Assembly: GCA_025403435.1 (NCBI GenBank)
Contig: CM046348.1
Location: forward strand, 21,449,899 to 21,513,898
DNA from: Artocarpus heterophyllus
Taxonomy: Eukaryota > Streptophyta > Magnoliopsida > Rosales > Moraceae
DNA: 64,000 bases
Direction of reading: 5' to 3'
Position numbers and translations under genes: made by a program. Numbering within the stretch: the first letter of the stretch is position 1; each line of letters opens with the position of its first letter. Below are positions 24,027-35,086 of the stretch, piece after piece. The notes under the pieces were generated by a model that worked only from the letters and a program-made list of their open reading frames with translations, searched no databases and was not told the DNA's origin.

Positions 24027-25262
24027 CGTCAAGGCCAAAAACCTTTTTTTGACCTCTGGCCGAAATTCTTTTGTAACTAGGCCTATTGAATAGGGCTAGA
24101 ATGTAAATACTACACATTAATGCAATGCAAATTTCCTACACCATTCCGTTGAGCAATGCTTTTGAAGGAAATATAGACCCGAAGAGGGATACCATAACTC
24201 TAGCCTGGAGGACCAAACAATAACTGCCGACAAGGGAGAGTCATCCTATTTAACTGGACTGGGGGGCTATTAGCACTTCATCGATTCCAAGTCTATCGCC
24301 GTGTAGACTACCTAGTAAGTCGCTCGGCATAACTACGTGCCCGACGAGTTCTAGGCTTGCAAAGTTTTTCAAACTTAGACAAGCCTAGGGGGCAACAGGA
24401 TGAGGGCATCCACACACCGTTGTGCTCTGCCCGACCGAGATAACAGGATACCATTCCTGCTCGAATTAACTGAGTAAACAGGATATCATCCTTACTCGGA
24501 TGAACTCGGTAGTAATCGAGATGATATACTCGGCCTTAATCAAAATTGCAAAAATAGAAGGTTAGGAAACCATTGCTTAGAAATGTCCCTTCCGAGGAGC
24601 ATTTAACTTTGGCCTAAATTCTGATTCAATTTTGAGACCTAGGTCTACTGCAACTCAGCGAGACGAAGGGTCAACTATGTTGCCGAGGTATCTATGACCT
24701 AGGAATACATCTTCCTGAGAACATTTGCACTTGGAAAATATCAAACATGATACACAAAAATCCGAGAGACAAAAAGTAAATAAATTTCATTTATAATACA
24801 GGGTAGGTACAATTAACCGGGCACCTTTCGAGCTTTTCGAGCCCGAACATGCAAAAAAATAATGAAATGAAAAAAGAAATGATGATGGATAACCTAAACC
24901 TGGGTCTTGTCCCCAGTTGGGTCGTCATCACCTTCTTCGCTGACTGTGCTCCACTCGTCTTCGTCGCCATCACTGTCTACTATGACAACCTCCTCGCCCT
25001 GCTGTTGTTGAGCAGTGCCTTGCTCGGGCTCGACTATGAGCAACCAGTCAAAGCCTTCAGCCTCAGGGTGTTGTTGGATCAGATGATCCTAGAGGTCAGT
25101 CATGCCGAAGTAATAGTAATCGGCTTACTCCAATGACGCCTTGAATTCATCAACCGCTTGTGTCAAACGGCTCGGCAGCTCATCCAAGTGTCGCTGGTGT
25201 TCGGCCTACGGAGCCACCAGCTGCCCTTGGAGCCATGCAGCTTCATCCTTTGCCTCTCTAGC
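24027..25262 (+). other. G1 3' noncoding region
   Basis: Follows integrase and precedes the antisense ORF; no credible sense gene. Such long 3' regions are normal in Tat elements. Confidence 0.6.
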
Positions 25263-25939
25263 CTACCTCCAAGCCTCCTCGACCCCGGCCTTGGCCTTTT
25301 GAACTTCCTCCTTGGCTTGAGAAAGAGAGTTATTGGTTTGGTCTAGCTCAATGTTCTTAGCATTGAGCTTCTTATCGACTTCCAACTTCTTGAGGAAGGC
25401 CTTCTTGTACATCTCCTTCTCCTTATGGAGGTCCTTCATCCCGGTCGAGTGGACCATGTGCAAAATGGTACTTGTCTGAGGATAACAAGACTTCAGCGCT
25501 TGGTAGGATGATAAAGAAAAAAAGGGACTAAAAGCTCGGGTTGGATGAACACTTATAGTGGCGGCGGTGCAAAAAGCTGTGTTACACAGGCTCTGAAAAT
25601 CCTCCCCTTTGAGGTTCATGAAGAAGTAATCGTGGGGCATCACATCCCCGAGACGCTCCAGGATGACTCTGCGGTAATTCGGGCGTCTCCTCTGAGGGTC
25701 CTTAGAAGAGACCCCAGCCGTGTCCTTAGCCGGCGCCTCCTCCAATGAAGCCCTGGTCCGCGGGGGCTAGGGTCGTTGCTCTTGGACTATAACGGGAACT
25801 TGTTCTGGTCAGGGAGGAAGCTCCATCCTCGGAGTCTGCTTACGTTTCCCCCCGATGTCCACGGCCTTGCCTTTCTATTTTCTAAGACTTTCCATAAGAG
25901 CCCGTCTTTTAGCAGCGCTGCTCGGCCGTGAAGACATCT
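25263..25939 (-). pseudogene. G1 antisense ORF, downstream exon (coiled-coil tail)
   Basis: The best open part (25745-25263) encodes a charged C-terminal stretch rich in K, E and Q (KEKEMYKKAFLKKLEVDKK...KEEVQKAKAGVEEAW) likely to form a coiled coil. It lies downstream of the PF04195-like part at 26162-26905 on the same strand, across a short putative intron. Function unknown. Confidence 0.55.
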
Positions 25940-26017
25940 CTACAAGACAAAGATTCTCGAGTTAAAATTAGGTCGACACAAAACAAACAAGCAACAAAAA
26001 AAAAACTCAGGACTAAC
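25940..26017 (-). other. Putative intron in the G1 antisense ORF
   Basis: On the minus strand a GTTAGT donor follows AAG at 26017, and a pyrimidine-rich TTTGTCTTGTAG acceptor ends at 25940. The intervening 78 bases are A/T-rich, unlike the GC-balanced flanks. Confidence 0.5.
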
Positions 26018-26161
26018 CTTTGATCTGGATTGGCGAGACGGGTAAATGAATCGAATCAGGTCCTCGAGGTCTTCATCTGGCACAAGTGGCCCCGCATCGA
26101 AGGAGCTACTCGACGAGTCTTTAGAACTGGACGATGATGCCCCCCTCGTCGGCCACCCAGA

Positions 26162-26905
26162 TCAGGAAGTGATTGGCCCCAGGACATCTATAGCACTAGG
26201 CCTGACAACTGTTACCTGCCCGGCAGACCAGGTTGGGCAAACTGATGGGGGATTTATTTTGTTGGGTTCTCCGAACCAACCGTAACAGGAAAAGGTTTCC
26301 TTCCCGAGAAGGAAGGACTGCTGCATAGTCGCCTCTGGCTTCTCGAACAGGTCCTCTACCGCCCTAATCACGTGGCTTGGTGCCCAGGGCCTCTGAGACC
26401 ACACGTGCCCTTGTTCGAACGTCCTCGACACGTGTTGGTCACCAGATACCGCCTCACCAGCTCGGGCAAGATAGTTGCCCCCAACGTAGAACCACTCGTA
26501 CTTCTAGAGTTTATCTGAGTCGGGGTTGCCCAAGATAAAGTCCTTCATGAAGCCAGTGACATAGTACCATCCGGACTGCCGATGCAGCTTCTTCATCTTG
26601 TACACTTGCTTGAAAGCTTCCAACGACATCTCAGTGGCCCAATGGTACTTCCATAGCACGTACATCCCGATCAACGACCTGTAGCTGTTTGGGTTTACTT
26701 GAGTCGGGCACACATTAAAGTTGTTAAGTGCTCGACGTAGAAATGGGTAGAACGGGAGGTGCAGCCCAGCCCTGAAGAACTCTGCATAGAGCGTTATACA
26801 CCCATCGAGCGGCTTCAGTGGTGAATCATTTTCGTCGGGTAAAAGGAGAATCATGTTGTCTGGGATGTTGAACTCGACACGTAGATCCTCCAGTCGAGAC
26901 TCCAT
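26162..26905 (-). pseudogene. G1 antisense accessory ORF (PF04195 'gypsy-type transposon' family)
   Basis: On the strand opposite to gag-pol, between integrase and the 3' LTR, the frame opens at 26905 with a fragment of the plant-specific family annotated as putative gypsy-type transposon protein: ITLYAEFFRAGLHLPFYPFLRR, then NPNSYRSLIGMYVLW. It runs 133 residues to a TAG at 26503-26501 and continues in the same frame to 26162 (YEWFYVGGNYL, WSQRPW). Antisense ORFs of this kind are known in Tat/Retand elements, and their role is unknown. One internal stop and a truncated end suggest it is no longer made. Confidence 0.75.
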
Positions 26906-27819
26906 GATAGCATTGGTATACGCTACCGTTGAGGTCAGTCCGGGTCATATCACCCTATACACGGTCACCCCTCGGATCTGAGTCATCTGGATCCGCTCGT
27001 CCTCTTCGATCTCGGGCTGTCCTGCCTCCTTTGGCTTCTCGCCCACCCACTCTTCGTTGGAAATGTCCATCGCAATTATGCCCTCGACTTGAATCGGGGC
27101 TCCGGTATCTCGATCGGATGTACTCGGGACATCGTCGGTCGCCTGAACCTCAGCTCTCTCCCGGGCACTAACTTAGGAGGAGCCAGCCATTGCCGCCCCG
27201 ATGTATGGGTCCTGCTCCCTACACGGCTTGATCGGTCTCCCCATCTAGCAGATTTAGGAACTCCTGCTTGGGGACAGTCTAGGAGTCGACCCGTAAAATT
27301 TGCTAAAGCTGACCGGCCCCGTCTTGTTATGGGGACACACTCTCAATGTCGACTTCAGCGGTGGACGAGCTGTCCTCCGAACTGCTTTCCAACCAGGAAA
27401 CATTTATATCCTGCGAATCTGTGACATCATTCATTTTTGTGCTCCTCAAAAACTTACCTGTTCGGGCTATGGTAGGTTGGAAATTTTAAGTCTTTGGGTG
27501 AATCACTATAGCTCGGTAGCTAAAAAACTCTTCGGGTGCTAAAATTTGTCTTCAGTTATGTGAAATCAACAGAAATAAAGGCCCTATTTATAGCCATTTT
27601 AGACGAAAAATCTGGGCGCAAAAAATGAAGAGGCGCGATCATTAGGCCTGTCAGGCGGCGCAGTCGACTGTAGAACGGCACGTGTCCCCCGATTGACCCG
27701 CTCGACCTTTCGCCTCACCTCTCTTCGGAGTGCCAATTGGTCTTCTTTCTTCCAACTGACCTCACCCACTCGGAGTAGTCCACCCGGCCAGACACCAACC
27801 AGGTGAACTGGGGGGCTAA
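26906..27819 (+). other. G1 3' region and polypurine tract
   Basis: Holds the probable promoter side of the antisense ORF and no convincing sense ORF. The tract ACTGGGGGGCTAA ends right at the 3' LTR (27807-27819). Confidence 0.7.
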
Positions 27820-28457
27820 TGTTGAGGGTGAGCTCAGTGCCACCATCGAGGAGACAAACTTTGGTGGTCGGCTAAATAGCTAGGCAGAGCCCAAAGGGAA
27901 CACATTATCGACCCAACATGACGTGCACCTTGTCCGCGGTGCTTTTTAGGGCCCCTAAGGCTGTACCCTAAGCAGGACGCCACCTCAGATCATGTACTAG
28001 CCCTGGTCGGATTAATCTCACTTACAAGCAAACTGCTACTCGCCACTACAGGTTGACAAATGGCAAATAACTCACCATCCAATGGAATCCAATCCATCAA
28101 CGGGGAACGTGACACTTGTCATCTACTACTTGACACGCCTTAATGTGACACCCGGGTTGTGGGCAAAACCCACCTGACACCCGTTCCAAGTAGTAACCTA
28201 TAAATAGGATGCATTTATTGCATTCTAGAGAAAGAGACTCCTTCTCACCTAACAAGCTCCCGTCTTTTGTCGAGCAACCCCTGCCTTGAGCATCGGAGAG
28301 CCCTTGTCCCTTGACTGAGTCCTTACTCTAACCTCCGAAGCGTCCCTCCTTTTGTCGCAAGTACGATAGGCCGAGCAGAGACGAGCCGGCGAAGAGTCCA
28401 ACCGTGCGCAGCTACACGTGGTATTGATCTGACGCTGGATCACGGTAAGCATCAACA
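27820..28457 (+). repeat. G1 3' LTR (638 bp)
   Basis: Starts TGTTGAGGGTGAGC, ends AGCATCAACA, followed by the CAACT duplication. It has a TATAAATA at about 28199-28206, suiting a U3 promoter near the middle. Confidence 0.93.
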
Positions 28458-28462
28458 CAACT

Positions 28463-30160
28463 AATGGCCTTTACTCCTTTAGGCAAATCAGCAAGACCCC
28501 AAACTTAATTATTAGCCATTGAATTTATCTCATCTTTCATGGGATTGTATTGTAATGTCGATTTGTTTCCACCCATGGCTTGTGAAAATGTAACGGGATC
28601 ATCTTCAACACCAATATCAACTTCAGATTCTTGTAGTTACATATCAACACTTTCTTGTGGACGATGCTGAATAACTGGATCTATTAGAATATTTTCATGA
28701 TGTGGTTCATTAACAATTGATGTTTTGTGGATTATCGAATCTTGATAATTATTTGGAAAAACAATTAGTTTACTTGAAGACTCTAGAGTGGGTTCAACAT
28801 TGTTGTTTTCTTCAAAGACTAACTTTCGAGGTCCTCCATTCACACTAATCACATCATTCTCTAGAAATCTTGCATTATGAGATTCTATAATTTTTATAGC
28901 ACGAGAAGAACAATAAGATTTATATCCCTTTGACTTCTTCGTGTAGCCAAATATCCATTGACTGTTCTTGAGTCTAATTTTTTCTCTTGTGGATTATAAA
29001 TTCTAACCTCAGTGGGACAACCCCATATATTTATGTGCCTTAAGTTAGGTTTCCAACCTTTCCATAATTCAAATGGCATTTTAGGAACCGCCTTAGTTAG
29101 AATCTTGTTTAGTACATATGTTGCTGTCTTTATGCCCTTACTCTGCAAGGTTAATAGGAGACCAGAGTTACTAATCATACTCCTCATCATGTCCTGTAGG
29201 GTCTGGTTTCATCTTTCAGCTACACCATTTTATGATGGTGAGCCTAGTATTGTGTATTGAGCAACAATACCTTTTTCTTGTAGAAACTTTGCAGATAGAC
29301 TAGGTATTTGTCCCTTTTTCAGTTTACCTACTATAATAATCACTACCTCTATTAGACTTCACAATCTTAATTTGTTTGCCCAATTGTTTCTTTACCTGTG
29401 CTTTATAGATTTTAAAAGCATCTAACACTTCACTCTTATCATGAAGCAAAAAGAGATACATATATTGTGAATAGTCATCGATAAAAATAATAAAATATCT
29501 CTGACCATTTAAGCACATATCATAGGGATTGCTAATGTCAGTGTGTACGATTTCTAAAACATCAAAAGTCCTCCTGGCACTCTGCTTCTTAGCATTGTTG
29601 GTATGCTTTTCCTTAATGCAGTCCTCATAAGTATTAGAATCAGTAAAATCAAAAGCCTCAAGAGCTCTATCATTTACTAGTCTTTTAATTCTCTCAATGG
29701 AGATATGACCGAATCTTTTGTACCACAAGGTAAAGGAGATCTCATTTATAAAACCAGTGCCAACATTTCTATGCATAGTTGCAAGGCTATGATTAAGGCT
29801 AGGATTTAAATAAAGTCTGAATAAACCATCCAAAATACCATCACCAACAACAACGTTGTCTTTTAACAAATGAAATGAAGTACCAGTAAAGTTAAAAGTA
29901 AAACCAAATGGTAAAAGTCTTGAAACTAAAATAAGGTTTGTAGAGAAAGATAGAACATAAAAGGTTCTTCTAAGGTCTAAAACAAAGCCAGATTTAAGAA
30001 CAAGTTTGTAGGTCCTAACCGCTTCCACGTGTGAACCTATTAGATTTCCTAAATAGATAAAACGCTCACTTTCGGTTGGTTTCCTTTGGCTTAAGAAGCC
30101 CTGCATGGTATTGGCAATATGGATTGTAGTACTAGAATCAATCCATCATGTGTTATAAGA
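28463..30160 (-). pseudogene. Copia-B integrase, linker and RT start
   Basis: Reading the minus strand from right to left: a protease remnant (IDSSTTIHIANTMQG, about 30090-30150, with the active-site triad degraded), the integrase zinc site (WYKRFGHIS...CIKEKH) and core (FIIFIDDYSQYMY, VKSNRGSDYY) in 29324-30106, the rest of integrase with KAVPKMPFELW at 28894-29190, a variable linker, and the first RT residues (LADLPKGVK) at 28463-28510, where G1 inserted. The second half of integrase lost much of its NG-x-AER region. Confidence 0.88.
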
Positions 30161-31118
30161 AATATTAACCATATTAGATTTGTATCGCACTAATGATATG
30201 AGATTATCTTTCTTTTCAAGCCAAGCCTTAAATTTGGGACAACTCTTCTGGATGTATCCTTTCTTCTTGCAAAAGAAGCACTTGATGTCGCCCTTATTAA
30301 CCTAATTAAGAGTCTCCTTTTGCTTTTATTTTCCTTTCTTGCCTGGTTTCTTTTCTTGAGTCACCAAATGAGCACTTTCAATCCTTTCTTGAGTCAATCT
30401 CCCTTCCTCTTGTACTCATATGGTCAAAAGCTCATTAATAGACAATTTTTCTTTACGTGTATTATAGGCAATCTTGAAAGGTCCATACTTAGAAGAGAGA
30501 TAGTTAAAGATGAAGTGAACATCAAATAACTCAAACATCTCAATCTCTAATGACTTAAGTTGCAGCTATGTCCCTTATTTTCATAATGTTCTGGCATGCC
30601 TTTAGTGCCGTTGAACTTCATAGAACACATCTTTGTGGTTAGGGTGCTAGCTAATGCCTTGTCAGAAGTATCAAACTTTTCCTCAATAGCTTTGAGATAT
30701 TCTTTTACTTTAGCACAATCAGGAATCGAACCACGAATACTTTTCCAAATATGAGACTTGATAAACATCAAACTTAAGCGATTAGATCACTCTCAATATT
30801 TATATGATGTTTTCTCCGTTCTTGATTCTGTAGGAACCAGTGGCTCATCCACACAAGGTGCTAAATCAAGGCAACCCAATGTAGGGAGAATTTTCTCCAA
30901 TCAGCATAGTTATCACCATTCACAGAAGGTATATGAGATGAATCAAAATTTGGAACAGATACAGATTGAACAACAAAATAAATAACAAAGCTTAATAAAC
31001 ATACAATGCAGCAAAAAATGGAAAAATTACCCATATAAATTAATCCAAACAATAAAATTAGTACGTCATCATAAATTTTCTCATGTGAGTAGGATACGAC
31101 ATGCAAATGTTTTTGCAA
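30161..31118 (-). pseudogene. Copia-B gag fragment
   Basis: Gag opens near 30960 with FDSSHIPSVNGDNYADW, the usual N-terminal pattern of this Copia group, and continues at 30547-30771 (VKEYLKAIEEKF, MCSMKFNG). The zinc knuckle CFFCKKKGYIQKSC is at about 30230-30280. Frameshifts separate the pieces. Confidence 0.85.
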
Positions 31119-32084
31119 CTACTTTATGATGGGACTAGTCCTTGCTAAAAAAAAAAAAAAAAAAAACTGCTAGGCCTGTAGGCAACTAGAATTTTTTTTT
31201 AACAAATAAAAAGTCACTATCCTATTCTAATTTAACACAAACTATGATAATTACCTTGTGGGGTTAAATAATTATATTTTTCTGTGGCAAATTATAATTA
31301 TTGATATCATTACTTTATGTGACAAATTAAATTGTACTTAATCATTTAACGTTATCATAATAAAAAATTGTTGTGGCAATTATTTAATTAATCAAATGTT
31401 ACTTTAGTATGACATCAATATATATATATATATTTTACAAAACTTAATGCCACTCAAGCATAAGTAGTGATTCTAAATACTACATAAAAAAGTGAACAAT
31501 AACTTAAGCTATACACATTGTAGATATCATTCAGATTCAAATTATCTCCATAGATAAATATGAGAACAAAATAGCAGTATAGATAGGAACAATTCATTCG
31601 GCACCAATGGAAATAAAGTAACGAAAAAAAAAAAAAAAAAGCTCAAGTATATTTTTTCTCCGTACTGTACCAAAAAACAAACTAAATCCCCTTAATATGT
31701 ACCAAAGTGCATATAAAAGCCCATGATTCCTGAAAACTTCTCCGAATACGTAGACATAGAGAAAAAGCTTTTATAAATATATTCTCAAATATCGTTTAAA
31801 AAAAAAAAACCATCTCCATCTCAAAATCATTAATCATAATGTTGAATACTAGGAATGCATACAAGACGAAATCATGAAAGCACAAAACATATGCATCAAT
31901 CTATATGACACATATATATACCCACATAACATACCACAAAAAATTCAACACATAGGGCAAACTAGAGATGTAAATCACATCAGATAGATATACAAATAAT
32001 ATATCAAATCCCACACAAAAAGATGCATACATATTCAAATATAGATACACCGCATCATGTGATTCAAAACCAAAGGGATTTTTT
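31119..32084 (-). other. Copia-B leader region
   Basis: An AT-rich stretch with poly-A runs near 31148, 31624 and 31800, and no gene. A degraded primer site (TGGTTTTGAATC on the minus strand) lies close to the LTR near 32060-32075. Confidence 0.5.
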
Positions 32085-32354
32085 CAGAATCATAAATAAT
32101 AAAAATGGAAGCCCAAGATCATACTTCCAGCCATAGCATCAGATTCGCAATCTTTGAAAACAATGAAGAACACTAGAAAATTAGGGATTCATTAGCCAAT
32201 CTCTCCAAGACCTTATGCCTATGCAATAATGGTGATTCACAGACTCTCTCTTAAAGACTACAGACCTTATCCCTTACAAAATTTAACGAAATATTTTTCT
32301 GAAGTCTTCATCATATCAAAGAAGATTCTTAAATGATTGTAGATGGGTAGTTAT
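32085..32354 (-). repeat. Copia-B 5' LTR, first segment
   Basis: Matches 1188-1450. Copia-C split this LTR, which resumes after the GTTAT duplication at 58000. Confidence 0.8.
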
Positions 32355-32837
32355 TGTTGGGGAATTAGGCGACTCCTAATTTCAAGGATCGCAAGAACAA
32401 ACAATTGCAGAAAATAAATAGGAGAAAAGAAGAAAAAGAGACACAAAATTTTACACAGGTTCGTCTAAAATTGAGACTACGTCCTGTTTCTGCTGCTTGC
32501 AGATTCCACTATGATAAAGGAGATTATAGATTACAAGAGCAGTTTCTCACACACTCACAAACTGTGCTTACAAAAACTCTCTTCTATCTAACACCCTGTG
32601 AGAATTTTTCTCTCTCAAGAATGGAGCTCTCAAGAATTATGTCTCTCACAAAATTATGCCACTCACAATTTTCACACACTTTTCACACACACACCCAACC
32701 CCAGCAACCTTGTGTCTATTTATAACCAAAGGAGGAGAAAAATAGCAACTAATGGGAAACACTAGTGGTTTCCCATTTTTGGGGCTTTTGAGTCCGACTC
32801 TAACTCAAAAAACATCGCACATAACAGCACGTCAGCG

Positions 32838-32888
32838 CCGCGCGCTCGAAACCAGCGCTGCGGTGCCCCCTACAGCGCCTAGGCGCCA
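32838..32888. repeat. GGCGCC palindrome array, first part (split Copia-C LTR)
   Basis: Units such as AGCGCTGCGG and AGCGCCTAGGCGCC. G2 inserted in the last unit; the array continues at 41935-42036 and 54483-54545. Confidence 0.85.
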
Positions 32889-34024
32889 TGTCACGCCCCG
32901 GAGTACGGGAGGTGACGTGGCGGAATATTTAGGTTAATTAAAGGAGAGTTTAATTGAAATTAAGGGTTTAAAAATCCAATTAAGCAAGAAATAAAGAGAT
33001 TTTTTTCCACCACATTTGATAAAGAATTTAAAATCATTAAACAAATAACAATAATTGAATAAAAACCGCGAATATGGGTTCCACAACCCACAACTTGTGC
33101 ACACACATGAATCTGACAATATCACAAATACAATTACAGTCCAAGTACAAATAAAGTTAAGTCTTACATGCCTTGATTAATAAATACAGAATGTAAATAA
33201 ATTCTCCTATTGCTCCTGAGTTCGGTCCGAAGAATCTTCTCCAAACCTAAATGGGAAACCACCTAGAGGGGGGGAATTTAAAACAGATAAAACGTGAGCG
33301 AAAGGCTCAGTAGGACTAAGTTTTATAAAATAATTTAATGCAAAGAAACATAACATTATCAGGAGTTATACAGAAAGGGAACTTGAATAAATAAATAAAT
33401 AAATTGAGTAGAACCGTTCTGACACAGAACAGTCTACTCGTCAAATCAAAACACCAATTTACTTTTACCTAGGCAAACCATGATATCACCACCGTAGTGG
33501 CCCAGCTGGGTTTCGGGACCTGCCCCCAAGGTCGATCACGACCCGATCTCTGATATGGCATCATGCCCATGTGGTTATTATCATTATCATTCAAAACCCA
33601 ATTACCGAGTGTTGTCAATTACATTCATTATGAAATTCATTTCATGTCACGGTATATAAAAATATAACCGATAAAACCAATTTCAAACAACCGTTGAAAA
33701 CATTTTGATAGAAATCATTTTCAAAGCCAAATCATTTCAAAACCAGGCTACCAAAGAAATAGGATAGAAGTCCTACCTCAGTACTCGTGCCGGTACCCCA
33801 CACCGTAATCCCGGTCCGCTATACGTTAGCTCCACGGAACCACGAACGATCCTAGATACAAACTAAGTCAATCAATATCTAGTTCGAGACATTCTATATT
33901 ACTAAATCATTTCATGATGTCCTAGTGTGCCATTTGTATCATTAAAATCATCCTATAAAGTTGGGATTTAAATCAGGGTTCAAAACAGTGAAATCGGGTA
34001 AAAATCACAAAATTTTCCATGCCT

Positions 34025-34196
34025 CGGTCGGCCTGCCGGACGCCCTGCTTCGGCCTGCCGAACTGTACAGTTCGGCCTGCCGGAAACAAGGTTCGGCCTG
34101 CCGAACATTTCCCCAGATTCGGCCTGCCGGTCGAAAGAACACCGGCCTGCCGATCATCACTTCGGCCTGCCGAACATGAACTTCGGCCTGCCGAAC
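34025..34196. repeat. Palindrome array, eight units (G2 3' LTR)
   Basis: GGCCTGCC cores at 34030, 34052, 34074, 34095, 34121, 34144, 34164 and 34185, spacing 20-26 bp with most at 21-22. The best units read TTCGGCCTGCCGAAC. Confidence 0.93.
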
Positions 34197-34674
34197 TGGG
34201 AAAATCCAGAAATCCCAGCCACGGGTTTCTCGATCCCCAAAATCCAAATCTTGTTTCTAACCTGTTTTTCTCAAATCCCAGGCATGAAAAACAACTATAA
34301 TTGATAGAAAAACATTCTAAAACATGTTTGGGATCATTTAAACAACATTTAAACTCGAAATCCTCAAAAATCCGAAAATGAGAAAAAGAGGAGAAAAATG
34401 AAAATCTTGAATTCAATCCGTTTTTCTTCAATTTAGGTTTAGATTCTAGTTGTTCTAAGCTCATTTAACACAAATCCACGGTTTCCTAAGCTAAAACAAA
34501 CTTAGATTTCAAAAACACACAAATTCGAAAATTTTGTTAAAAGTTTAGAAATTTCGAATCTAACCTCGAATCGAAGCTTCAATCCGTGCTCTCGGTCGCC
34601 GAATCACGTCCCCGAGCTTCCTCCTTGCTGTTCCGAAGCTTGGATTCGAATGGAAATCAAAAATTTTGAAAGAA

Positions 34675-34765
34675 ATTGAGAGAGAGAAAGGGGCTGCCGA
34701 GAGAGAGAGGAGAGAGAGAGTTGATCGTGAATGAGGAGAGAGAGAGAGAAGAGAGAAATAAATAG
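34675..34765. repeat. GA-rich microsatellite in G2 LTR
   Basis: Interrupted (GA)n tract, repeated in the sister LTR at about 41570-41660. Confidence 0.9.
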
Positions 34766-35086
34766 AGAAAATCGGTGGGCGGTTTTACTGTGCGAAAACC
34801 ATGTGCCGCCCACGGTTTTGTAAAACGGAGTATTTTTAACATTTTACAAATTGTTGTGTTTTAAAACTCAAAACATCATTTTAAATCAATAAGAAATCTT
34901 TTGAACACATCAATTTAACAAAACAACCAAAAACTAAAAATCCAACCAAATAATCTAATTAAAGTTAAAACTTTAATTATGGCACACTAATTCATCATTT
35001 ACATTATATTAACGTTAAATAAATTTCGGGACGTTACAGCTCTCCACCCCTAAAAGAAATTTCATCCTCGAAATTTACAACTCATC

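Larger units (their letters stand above)
15588..28457 (+). mobile_element. G1: Tat-lineage Gypsy retrotransposon, decayed
   Basis: TGTTGAGG...ATCAACA ends with a perfect CAACT duplication (15583-15587 and 28458-28462). The 3' LTR is 638 bp (27820-28457). The 5' LTR is cut to about 317 bp by a deletion running into gag. Plus-strand domains are gag, protease, RT, RNase H, a second archaeal-type RNase H, and integrase without chromodomain. The dual RNase H and the antisense PF04195-type ORF between integrase and the 3' LTR place it in the Tat group. Stops occur in every domain. It contains S2 at 16627-19744. Confidence 0.93.
32889..35038 (-). repeat. G2 3' LTR
   Basis: TGTCACGCCCC...GGGACGTTACA. 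It contains the palindrome array (34025-34196), a GA-rich microsatellite (34675-34765) and, reversed, the shared CTACTGAGCCTTTCGCTC block at about 33298-33320. Confidence 0.95.

Noticed and set aside
31147..31167. Poly-A run as tail of a LINE or SINE
   Set aside because: No LINE coding or SINE promoter box next to it and no flanking duplication; it lies in the Copia-B leader.
34025..34196. CRISPR-like array
   Set aside because: Repeats are short, degenerate and palindromic, lie inside LTRs of plant retrotransposons, and have no cas genes nearby.
33973..34464. Open frames across the palindrome arrays (also 10844-11167, 10937-11260, 34019-34300 and 40915-41196)
   Set aside because: They exist only because the repeated motif lacks stops; the peptides are simple repeats and occur on both strands.
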